Shown here: positions 18,700 to 25,586 of the stretch, one piece after another
How positions within the stretch are numbered: the first letter of the stretch is position 1
How the letters are laid out: each line of letters begins with the position of its first letter
Assembly: GCA_028874905.1 (NCBI GenBank)
Contig: JAPPGZ010000096.1
Location: forward strand, 1-59,697
Length of the DNA stretch: 59,697 nucleotides
Direction: 5' to 3'
From: Gemmatimonadota bacterium
GTDB lineage: Bacteria > Gemmatimonadota > Gemmatimonadetes > Longimicrobiales > Gaopeijiaceae
Position numbers and translations under genes: made by a program
The notes under the pieces: model-generated
What the model was told of the DNA's origin: nothing
What the model saw: only the letters and a program-made list of their open reading frames with translations
Databases searched by the model: none

Positions 18700-20285
18700 C
18701 AGCCCCCTGTCCCCCCATCGCCCGCTGCAGGATCGACATCGACCAGTGGCACTCGCCCTGCCGCTTCGTCGAGCCTGGCCCTTGTTGCAAGGTAGTCATA
18801 CACCGCCTGGGCGTAGTTGAATTCACTCTGGCGCAAGGCCACTTCGGCATCGGTGAGCTCCAGTTGGCTACCGAGCCCTTCCCGGTACTGCGCGCTCGCT
18901 ATCTCGTAGCCGCGGTGGGCCTGAGCAACCGCAAGTTCCTGTCCCACCGCGCGTTCTCGGGCCTCCACGACCTGGTCCATGAGGTTGCGGAGGTCGGCCA
19001 CGGCCCGGTCCGTGGCGAAACGGGTCTGTGTCTCCGCCTGCCTGAGCGCTGCGTGCCTCTGGTCGATGCGGGCGTCCCGGCTGAATCCCGAAAAGATCGG
19101 GAACGTCACACGCAGCCCCACCTGTTTGGACGAACCCCGCTGGGCGTTGGTGCCGAAGAAGTCGGGCGGGCCGTTCTGCTGGGCCGCCAGGCCGTAGGTG
19201 CCGAAAGCGAGCACCTTGGGCAGATAGTCCACCTGTTCAATCCTCAACTCCGTGCGCCTCAGGCCCTCGGTGATCGCCAACTGGCGAATATCCGACCGGT
19301 TGCCGGCGTTCTCCGCCACGGATCTGCGCAGCGACGCCCCGTCTGAGCCCGGCACTCCCACGAACGCCAGGATATCCCGGTTGGCTTCGGAGTTGGCGTC
19401 GAAGTGCTCAAGGTCGATCCGGGCCAGTTCACCGGCGAGATTCAGCTCGGCATCCGGGTCGAGAGCCATCTCAACCGCCAGTGTGCGCCGGGCCGCGTCG
19501 CGGCGGTTACGTGCACGCCTGAGGTTTGGCTCGAGGTTGGCAAGCTCGACCTCCAACCGCAGCACTTCGTAGTCGGAAGTCACCCCGGCTTCCCGCATCG
19601 CCGTGGTTTCCCGGAGCGATTCGCGCACCCGGCGCAGCGAATTCTCCGTAAGCCGGACCTCTTCCTGACCCAGCAGCACGTCGTAGAAGGCCAGCCGCAC
19701 CCTGGTTACCACTTGTTGCGTCCTGCCGCGGACCGCCTCGCGCTGCAGTCCCTCGAAGCGCGCGGCCGCCCCCACGCCCACGAAGATCCGCGGATCGAAC
19801 AGGGTCTGCTCGGCGTTGACGGAGAGGTTCCAGATGTTGTCCGCCCCGAATTGAACCGGGATAAAATCGCCCTCGGACGCGCTCGGATCGAAGATCTGGG
19901 CGGGGAGGAAGCTCACCTGTGGAGCCACGTTGCGTGTGAACGACGTCGACAGGTTCACGTTCGGATACACCTCGCTCCAGGCTTCCGACACCTGCTCCCC
20001 GGCAACGGCAAGCTGGTACTCGGCATCCAGGACGTCGCGATTGCGGTCGAGTGCGGTCCGAACCACCTCGCTCAATAGAACCGGTGGTCTGTCGAGGCTC
20101 GGTCGTGGTTCCTGGCCACCGGCGCGGGCCGTGCCGCCCGAGAGCGCCGCGAAGCCCAGGACGGCCATCGCGCTACCGACCAGTCGCCGGGTTTTACCAT
20201 TGCGATTGTTCCGGCCTGCCGGCCGGTGATGCGTGTCTAATCCGTCCATATCGCCAGTCAGTCTTTCCCAGTTGCTCTTCGTCAT
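18699..20285 (-). CDS. TolC-family outer-membrane efflux channel
   Basis: This 528-residue protein begins with a basic region and a signal peptide (VGSAMAVLGFAALSGGTARA), followed by two related halves of long amphipathic helices typical of OEP/TolC proteins (LDRNRDVLDAEYQLAVAGEQ; ELTDAEVALRQSEFNYAQAV). It forms the trimeric outer-membrane exit duct for the downstream adaptor and RND pump. It is the first gene of the operon, so the promoter should lie in 20286-20488, shared divergently with the cold-shock gene. An alternative ATG at 20249 would shorten the N-terminus; neither start has a strong ribosome-binding site. Confidence 0.9.
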   Translation of the reverse strand: MTKSNWERLTGDMDGLDTHHRPAGRNNRNGKTRRLVGSAMAVLGFAALSGGTARAGGQEPRPSLDRPPVLLSEVVRTALDRNRDVLDAEYQLAVAGEQVSEAWSEVYPNVNLSTSFTRNVAPQVSFLPAQIFDPSASEGDFIPVQFGADNIWNLSVNAEQTLFDPRIFVGVGAAARFEGLQREAVRGRTQQVVTRVRLAFYDVLLGQEEVRLTENSLRRVRESLRETTAMREAGVTSDYEVLRLEVELANLEPNLRRARNRRDAARRTLAVEMALDPDAELNLAGELARIDLEHFDANSEANRDILAFVGVPGSDGASLRRSVAENAGNRSDIRQLAITEGLRRTELRIEQVDYLPKVLAFGTYGLAAQQNGPPDFFGTNAQRGSSKQVGLRVTFPIFSGFSRDARIDQRHAALRQAETQTRFATDRAVADLRNLMDQVVEARERAVGQELAVAQAHRGYEIASAQYREGLGSQLELTDAEVALRQSEFNYAQAVYDYLATRARLDEAAGRVPLVDVDPAAGDGGTGG

Positions 20286-20349
20286 CGTCCGCTCGACACC
20301 AGCCGAGAGGACACGTTTTCGGTCTCATACGTTGCGAAGGCCAATGTCC

Positions 20350-20378
20350 TTGACTGGCCTTGCGCGAGTACATAGGGT
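20350..20378 (+). promoter_or_regulatory. Candidate sigma-70-type promoter of the cold-shock gene
   Basis: TTGACT (20350-20355), a 17-nt spacer and TAGGGT (20373-20378) fit a vegetative promoter. A start about 7 nt later would leave a 5' leader of roughly 105 nt before the ATG at 20489. Long structured leaders are typical of cold-shock mRNAs. This is inferred by eye. Confidence 0.45.
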
Positions 20379-20488
20379 CATCAGCGTGTGTTCGGCGGCG
20401 CCGATGAAGCCGCGGAGCCGCGTGCCCGGACGGTCCCGCGCGGTGCGGGGCCGACGGAAGTGTACAGTTCACCATCAAGGAGCACAGA

Positions 20489-20707
20489 ATGCGGACCACG
20501 GGAACCGTGAAGTGGTTCAACGACGCCAAGGGATTCGGATTCATCAGCCCCGAGGCAGGCGAAAGGGACTGTTTTGTCCACTATTCCGCCATCGAGGGCG
20601 ACGGCTTCAGGAGTCTTGCCGAGGGCGACCAGGTCGAATTCGACTTGGTGAACGGCCCCAAGGGGCCGGCCGCCGAGAACGTCACACGCGTCGGGGACAT
20701 GTCCTGA
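20489..20707 (+). CDS. cspA: Cold-shock domain protein (CspA family)
   Basis: This 72-residue single OB-fold protein binds single-stranded RNA and DNA and acts as an RNA chaperone or transcription antiterminator. RNP1 is KGFGFI in the stretch [18 protein letters not shown], and RNP2 is CFVHYSAI, close to the usual FVHFSAI. An AAGGAG site lies 7 nt before the ATG. The gene has its own putative promoter and a long G/C-rich leader, and ends at a perfect 20-bp terminator stem, so it should be monocistronic and abundant. It is intact. Confidence 0.95.
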   Translation: MRTTGTVKWFNDAKGFGFISPEAGERDCFVHYSAIEGDGFRSLAEGDQVEFDLVNGPKGPAAENVTRVGDMS

Positions 20708-20734
20708 CAGGCAACCCATTCTGAACGGATCGCG

Positions 20735-20780
20735 CAAAGAACGAGGCCGACGGCAAACCCGCCGTCGGCCTCGTTCTTTG
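20735..20780. terminator. Strong bidirectional terminator, perfect 20-bp stem
   Basis: A perfect 20-bp inverted repeat (20735-20754 and 20761-20780) encloses a 6-nt loop AAACCC. The outer end is CAAAGAACG/CGTTCTTTG, so TTCTTTG serves as a short T-rich tail on either strand. It separates cspA from the convergent gene whose stop codon begins at 20781. Confidence 0.85.
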
Positions 20781-21275
20781 CTAGTCGAAGAGGGCCGCAT
20801 GCCAGCGTTCCCGGGCGGGGCCCTCCCACCTGCCACCGCGTAAATCGGCCAGAACGGTGACGGAATTGTCGAAGACGACAGTTTCGGGCACCACGTCCCC
20901 ATTGACCGCCAGCGCGCGGAACCGGGTACGCGTGGCTCGCCGGATGCTCCCGCGCGAATCACGGTACCAAACGGCTTCGTTGCCCAGGAACCGGACGCTC
21001 AGCCTGTCCTCAAGTCCCCTCAACACCGTCACCAGCGCGTCAATGGAACATCCCGAGGGCGGCGCAGATTCGATGTCCACGGCTACCATCAGGAACCTGT
21101 CGTAGCACCAGGATCGAGCCGCGCGCAACGGCACGCCGTGAGCCGTCCAACGCGCAAGGAAGCCGTCCACGGCATCGAGCAACACCCCGGCCTCGGCGCC
21201 AGCCAGCTCGCGCTCCGATCCGAACACCCAAACGCGCGCACTGTCGGGGAAGTCGTCGAGCGCCACGATATTCAC
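20781..21275 (-). CDS. Conserved hypothetical protein coupled to the AI-2E permease
   Basis: This 164-residue soluble protein starts at a GTG that overlaps the permease stop codon (GTGA) and reads VNIVALDDFPDSARVWVFGS. I recognise no catalytic motif. It contains a repeated hydrophobic beta-strand pattern, one CYDRF and one SGCSID segment, and ends WHAALFD. Small proteins like this, sometimes labelled ABC-transporter-ATPase-like, occur in Bacteroidota, but I would not assign that function. The in-frame extension further upstream is a shadow of the permease gene. Translational coupling suggests it works with the permease. Confidence 0.7.
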   Translation of the reverse strand: MNIVALDDFPDSARVWVFGSERELAGAEAGVLLDAVDGFLARWTAHGVPLRAARSWCYDRFLMVAVDIESAPPSGCSIDALVTVLRGLEDRLSVRFLGNEAVWYRDSRGSIRRATRTRFRALAVNGDVVPETVVFDNSVTVLADLRGGRWEGPARERWHAALFD

Positions 21276-22378
21276 GGGACCGCCTCGCCGCCCGTGAGCG
21301 GGCCGGGCGCGTTCTTGTCCAGGAGGATTGCAATCCACTTCAGATCCTTGGTGTTTTCGAGCATGATCTTCACAATCATGGTCAGCGGGACCGACAGCAG
21401 CGCTCCCAGGGGACCCCACAGCCAGCCCCAGAACACCAGTGAGAGAATCACGACCAGGGTGGACAAGCCGAGCCGGCGGCCCATCAGCGTCGGTTCGAGC
21501 CAATTGCCGAATACGATGTTCACGGTGAGGTAGCCGGCACCTACAATCAGGGTCGACTGGACGTCCAGCCCTACGAAAGCGGAAGTCAGCGGATCCACTT
21601 CGATCAGCGCCAGGAGCAGCGCGGGCACCGAGGCGATCACCGAGCCAATGGTGGGCACATAGTTGAGGGCGAAGGCGATCAGTCCCAGGAGGATGGGCAG
21701 CTCGATTCCCATGATCCAGGTCCACGTTCCCAGCAGCACCCCCGTGGCGATACTGACCAGCGTCTTGATCACAAGATATCCCTGGACCTCGTCCACGACC
21801 TTCTGCATGCGTTCGTCCGACGCGATGCCATCGCCCGCGATCGCGCGCAGCTTGTACGGCAGGATCGCCGCTTCGCCGAGCGCGAACGCCAGAATCAGAA
21901 AGACGAGGAAGACGGTCGAAAGGAAGGACAGGGCCCAAGTGGTCGCGCCGGTGGCAAGCGCCGCCAGAAACGGCAGGTCCAGCAAGCCCTGGAACGCGTC
22001 CATGATCTCGACGTCCTCGACGAACGGCCACCAGGCCGAGAACCACTGCAGCACTCCCTCGATCGGCACCTCCAGCGCGTCGATCTGAATCTGAACGCGC
22101 GCCACCAGGTCCGGGAGCTGAAGACTTGCGATCATGATCAGGAGGCCGAGCATGGACGCCACGGCCAGAACCGTCACCAGGATTGCCAGGAACTGAGGGA
22201 CGCGCCGGTTCTTCAGCCAGAAGACGAGCGGGAGGCAGATGACGGCAAGGAACAGCGCCACCGCGGTCGGCAACAGAACCGCCTGGGCGAAGCGCAGGCC
22301 CTGGATCACGATTACGGCTACCGCGAGCGTGAAGAGAAAGCGCAGCCCGGGGTTTTGATCCAGTTGGTCAAAGACCAT
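21272..22378 (-). CDS. AI-2E family transporter (PerM-like permease)
   Basis: This 368-residue polytopic protein has about seven to eight helices. It carries the family pattern of two N-terminal helices, a periplasmic loop (VARVQIQIDALEVPIEGVLQ), and conserved C-terminal blocks (ALNYVPTIGSVIASVPALLL; GNWLEPTLMGRRLGLSTLVV). The family includes TqsA and PerM and moves small molecules or ions; autoinducer export is proven for only a few members, so the substrate here is open. The ATG at 22378 directly follows an in-frame GTG at 22381, with no clear ribosome-binding site. The downstream hypothetical gene is translationally coupled. Confidence 0.9.
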   Translation of the reverse strand: MVFDQLDQNPGLRFLFTLAVAVIVIQGLRFAQAVLLPTAVALFLAVICLPLVFWLKNRRVPQFLAILVTVLAVASMLGLLIMIASLQLPDLVARVQIQIDALEVPIEGVLQWFSAWWPFVEDVEIMDAFQGLLDLPFLAALATGATTWALSFLSTVFLVFLILAFALGEAAILPYKLRAIAGDGIASDERMQKVVDEVQGYLVIKTLVSIATGVLLGTWTWIMGIELPILLGLIAFALNYVPTIGSVIASVPALLLALIEVDPLTSAFVGLDVQSTLIVGAGYLTVNIVFGNWLEPTLMGRRLGLSTLVVILSLVFWGWLWGPLGALLSVPLTMIVKIMLENTKDLKWIAILLDKNAPGPLTGGEAVP

Positions 22379-22422
22379 CACGTTAGCTTTGGATGAGGCT
22401 CCTCAAGTCAGGTTCAAGTCTA

Positions 22423-22827
22423 ATGGCCAAGCCGACATCAGCAAAATACCCTGCGGCCTGTTCGGACGGCTCGGCAGGACCGGACGGAACCGCCCGGGCG
22501 CAGTCGCTGCTGGCCGCTTGCCGCGTGGACACCTTCCGCTCCGGCGGAAAGGGCGGACAACATCAGAACAAGGTCGAGACCGGCGTGCGCCTGACACACG
22601 AACCGACCGGGATCGTGGCGACTTCCAGGCGGCACCGTTCCCGTCACCGCAACATGGAGGCAGCGCTGCGGACACTGGAACGCAAGCTGGCCGACCACTT
22701 CCGGGAGGCACCTCCCCGAATTCCCACCGCCGTACCGCCGCGTGAGAAGCGACGGCGCCGCGAGGACAAGCTGAGGAGGTCGCGACTGAAACAGCTGCGC
22801 CGGAAACCGGACGCCGGAGATCCGTGA
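22423..22827 (+). CDS. GGQ-domain peptide-chain-release-factor-like protein
   Basis: This protein of about 134 residues contains the release-factor catalytic block [19 protein letters not shown], whose GGQ loop hydrolyses peptidyl-tRNA in the ribosome, followed by THEPTGIVA and a strongly basic helical C-terminus ([17 protein letters not shown]). There is no stop-codon-recognition domain. This layout fits ribosome-rescue proteins such as ArfB/YaeJ or the RF-H-like family; ArfB uses a basic tail to sense empty mRNA channels. ATG 22423 was chosen for an AGG about 10 nt upstream; ATG 22393 is an alternative adding 10 residues. It is convergent with the next gene. Confidence 0.82.
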   Translation: MAKPTSAKYPAACSDGSAGPDGTARAQSLLAACRVDTFRSGGKGGQHQNKVETGVRLTHEPTGIVATSRRHRSRHRNMEAALRTLERKLADHFREAPPRIPTAVPPREKRRRREDKLRRSRLKQLRRKPDAGDP

Positions 22828-22858
22828 CGCGCGCCCCGCCTCGCGCGCGCTCCTCCGC

Positions 22859-23686
22859 TCAGCAGACGATCGGTATCAGCGGTCGCGGCCGCGTGGCGAT
22901 CCCCTCCACGTACGTCACCGTGTACACGCGGATCTGGCCGCACCCCCGGATGACTTCGACCCGGTAGATCTCGCTCGTGGGAAGCGTAGCAAGTTCCTGC
23001 ACTCCCCCGAAGGCGGGAGCGTCGTCCACGAAGACCCGCGGGCGCTGGGGGGTCGTGCCCCTGGTGCGCATGCAGTCGCGCCGCTGCGTAAAGGGACTGG
23101 TCGTAGAGAGGTCCTCGAAGCAGGGGACGAATTCGAACGCCGGCTGGCTGTGCAGAAACTGGGCCACGTTGAAGTCCGGCGCGAACCGCAGGGCAGCCTC
23201 GTCGTAGGTATTCGTGAGGTACGGGAGTTCCCGCAGCCTCGTCGTCAGACGGTCCACATATACCTCGATGCCCTCGAGCACGATCGGCTTCGGGATCACC
23301 GCGATTTCGACGAACTGCCCCTCCCGGATGTCAAGGACCTGCACCAGGTCGGCGTACCCGATCCGCGACACGAGAACCTGGCTCGGCCCAGGGGGGACGT
23401 CCGTGATGTCGAATCGTCCCATCTCGTCGGTGATTCCCAGGATGATCGACCCGTCGGGCCGCAACGTTCCCTCCAGGCGCACGATCGCGCCTTCGACCGG
23501 TTCGCCCCGATAGGTGTCCAGGACCTCGCCCGAAAAGGTGACGGGCGAGACCGAGCCCGCCTGCGCGCTCGCTACCGCCGCGCCCGCCAGGACAGCGACC
23601 ATCGCCGAGCCGATCACCCTCGCGAGCGACGCCGGAGACAACGCGCGGTGCACGATCGGCCCCGCACTCGGGCGCGCGCCATCCAT
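22859..23686 (-). CDS. Secreted carboxypeptidase-regulatory-like / plug-like domain protein
   Basis: This 275-residue exported protein has a signal peptide ending near VASAQAG. Residues about 50-125 form a carboxypeptidase-regulatory-like beta-sandwich (FSGEVLDTYRGEPVEGAIVR). The remainder resembles a TonB-receptor plug (VFVDDAPAFGGVQELATLPT, then IYRVEVIRGCGQIRVYTV) but stops without any beta-barrel. Four Cys residues in the plug-like half may form disulfides. It starts 4 nt after the peroxiredoxin stop, so both are in one operon. The function is unknown; orphan plug-type proteins are often annotated only as regulatory-like domain proteins. See the related gene at 24271. Confidence 0.8.
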   Translation of the reverse strand: MDGARPSAGPIVHRALSPASLARVIGSAMVAVLAGAAVASAQAGSVSPVTFSGEVLDTYRGEPVEGAIVRLEGTLRPDGSIILGITDEMGRFDITDVPPGPSQVLVSRIGYADLVQVLDIREGQFVEIAVIPKPIVLEGIEVYVDRLTTRLRELPYLTNTYDEAALRFAPDFNVAQFLHSQPAFEFVPCFEDLSTTSPFTQRRDCMRTRGTTPQRPRVFVDDAPAFGGVQELATLPTSEIYRVEVIRGCGQIRVYTVTYVEGIATRPRPLIPIVC

Positions 23687-23690
23687 GGAG

Positions 23691-24164
23691 TCAGCTCACC
23701 TTGCGCACCGCTTCGACGATCTCGGCAAACGGCGGCAGTACGCCGGGATCGTCGCTGACCCACGCGAATCCGACGCTGCCCGCTGCGTCCACCACGAACA
23801 CGGACCGCTTCGCCACGCCTCTGAGACCAAAGAAATCCTGCTCGAGTACCCCATAGGCTTCGGCGGCCGTCTTGTTGAAGTCGGACAGGATCGGGAACGG
23901 CACGCCCATGTCGCTCTTCCACCTCTGATTCACGAACGGCGAGTCGATGCTGATGCCGTAGATCCGCGCCCCAAGACCGCCCCACACGTCCCAGTTCTCG
24001 CCCACGTGGCAGAACTCCTCGGTGCAGACGCCGCTGAAGGCGAGAGGCACGAACATCAGCACGACCGGCTGACCGCGGTGCTCGCTCAGCGTTACTGCAT
24101 CGTCCCCGAAAACCTCGTGCAGGGTGAAGTCCGGCGCCTGTTGTCCGACGGATACCTCGCTCAC
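23691..24164 (-). CDS. Peroxiredoxin (AhpE/BCP-type thiol peroxidase)
   Basis: This 157-residue thioredoxin-fold enzyme reduces hydroperoxides. The active-site block VPLAFSGVCTEEFC places the peroxidatic Cys at residue 47, with a further Cys at 52 that could act as resolving Cys. The motif PLAFSGVCTEE is typical of the AhpE/BCP subgroup. There is no signal peptide, so it is cytoplasmic. It is followed after 4 nt by the plug-like secreted protein gene. The C-terminus (VLPPFAEIVEAVRKVS) is complete. Confidence 0.93.
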   Translation of the reverse strand: MSEVSVGQQAPDFTLHEVFGDDAVTLSEHRGQPVVLMFVPLAFSGVCTEEFCHVGENWDVWGGLGARIYGISIDSPFVNQRWKSDMGVPFPILSDFNKTAAEAYGVLEQDFFGLRGVAKRSVFVVDAAGSVGFAWVSDDPGVLPPFAEIVEAVRKVS

Positions 24165-24270
24165 TCGCTACCTGTCCTTTCTGGCCGTTTCGTGTGACTC
24201 GGGACGTCCCGGTGTGGGCGCGCGCGCTCCCTTGGCGCGGGCAACCGCAGTCCCTCAAGGTAACAGACGA

Positions 24271-25362
24271 TCATCCACCATCGGAAACCGACCCCGGCCT
24301 GCTGTTGTGTCTCGTCCAGATCAGCACGACTCCGCACGCATTGCCGCGGTATTCGATCGGTGCCCGGTTCCCCCAGTACACCTCCGCGAGCTCCACCCAG
24401 TCCGGCGGAATCTGGTCGATGTTCACCGAGCCCTCGATGTCGACCCCGAACGGAATTCCGTCGACGTACACCGCAAGCGGACAATTGCTCGGGGCCATCA
24501 GTACGGACCGGTAGGTCGACTCACGGTCGATCTTGAGGCCCGGAACATGGGAGAACGCGTCTGAAATGCGGGCTGATCCCCTTTCCTCGATGGCGCGCTT
24601 CGTGAGCAGGTGCATCACCCTTCCCTGATCCATTCGCCGATAGACGCCGTTCACTTCCAGAAACCGGGAACGCACCTCGACCCTGAGCGGACGCAGGGGC
24701 ACGGCCTCGATCGTCATCTCCACGTCCACCGCCGTCGTTCGATCCGGATGCAGCGTGACCGGTTCGGTGCGCGTGGCGTAGCCGATCATCTCGACTTCGA
24801 GCCGTGCCAGGCGGGACTGCAGGCCGTTGAACTCGGCGCGCCCCTCGGCGTTGGTCACCGCCATGGCGCCGTCCGCGAGCGTCACGGTCGCGCCTTCGAT
24901 CGGTCGTGCCCGGTAGGCCTCGACGACCTTTACCACAAGTCGGGACGGAGCGCTCATGTCGCCTTCGTCCGACTGGCTCATGCGCAGCAGGAAGTCGCCG
25001 GGCCGGATGACCCGGAAGTCCCCGCGGAGGGTTGCGTAACCGCCCTTGCGGACGGTCAGTGTGTAGTCTCCGATCGGCGCATCGAAGGAAACGCTCCCGT
25101 CCACCCCGGTCACATGCCGGTTGGCCACGCCGGAGAGTTCCAGCACGGCACCCAGCAGGTCGGCGCGCGTGTCGACGTCCTGCACCCGGGCGGTTATGCG
25201 AACGACGTCGGCCTCCCGGTCGCTCTGGGCACCCGCGTCTCGCGGGGCGACCGCACACGTCAGGGCCAGAGCCAGCAGCATGGCGGCGACCCGGAGTCCG
25301 CGAACGACATCCGGCGCGCCGACCTCGACCGACGGTGTTCGTTTCGACGCCATGGCATACAT
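24271..25362 (-). CDS. Secreted regulatory-domain protein with barrel-less plug-like C-terminus
   Basis: This 363-residue exported protein has a signal peptide (VAAMLLALALTCAVAPRDAGA). Two carboxypeptidase-regulatory-like sandwiches follow (about residues 45-120 and 130-215). The last third resembles a TonB plug: ISDAFSHVPGLKIDRESTYR, then CPLAVYVDGIPFGVDIEG, and WVELAEVYWGNRAPIEYRG. It ends soon after, without a barrel. A Cys pair in the plug-like part (NCPLA and GNACGVV) is probably a disulfide. A GGGAGGG site precedes the ATG at 25362. It resembles the gene at 22859 in layout, so the two may be relatives. The function is unknown. Confidence 0.8.
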   Translation of the reverse strand: MYAMASKRTPSVEVGAPDVVRGLRVAAMLLALALTCAVAPRDAGAQSDREADVVRITARVQDVDTRADLLGAVLELSGVANRHVTGVDGSVSFDAPIGDYTLTVRKGGYATLRGDFRVIRPGDFLLRMSQSDEGDMSAPSRLVVKVVEAYRARPIEGATVTLADGAMAVTNAEGRAEFNGLQSRLARLEVEMIGYATRTEPVTLHPDRTTAVDVEMTIEAVPLRPLRVEVRSRFLEVNGVYRRMDQGRVMHLLTKRAIEERGSARISDAFSHVPGLKIDRESTYRSVLMAPSNCPLAVYVDGIPFGVDIEGSVNIDQIPPDWVELAEVYWGNRAPIEYRGNACGVVLIWTRHNSRPGSVSDGG

Positions 25363-25398
25363 CGGATACCCTCCCGCTTGGGCCTCCTTTCGACATAT

Positions 25399-25426
25399 AT
25401 AGTACCATTCGCGTCGGCGGGGACAA
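25399..25426 (-). promoter_or_regulatory. Candidate promoter for the 24271-25362 gene
   Basis: On the minus strand TTGTCC (25421-25426), a 16-nt spacer and TACTAT (25399-25404, running on into ATATG) form a reasonable vegetative promoter. The start would lie about 30 nt before the ATG, leaving room for the GGGAGGG ribosome-binding site. Confidence 0.45.
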
Positions 25427-25573
25427 GCGGATGCGGGTTCACTGGTGGAACACCGCCGCCGGCGCGGGACACCGGCGTGGCCCGACACCCTCCAAATGCC
25501 ATGGCCCTCGCGCGCATGCACCACGCGCACCGCAATCCCGCGCGCTCACTGGCGAAGAGACCCGGTTCCTCTC

Positions 25574-25579
25574 TATAAT
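25574..25579 (+). promoter_or_regulatory. Consensus -10 box TATAAT placed for a leaderless transcript
   Basis: A perfect TATAAT ends 7 nt before the ATG at 25587. A normal start 6-8 nt after the -10 would begin the mRNA at or next to that ATG. No ribosome-binding site is present upstream of 25587 and no good -35 is visible. This decides the start of the DUF1592 gene. Confidence 0.6.
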
Positions 25580-25586
25580 TATGGCT

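Noticed and set aside
20781..22046. A single 421-residue protein on the minus strand
   Set aside because: Its N-terminal 257 residues are an out-of-frame shadow of the AI-2E permease; the real gene starts at the GTG at 21275 that overlaps the permease stop.
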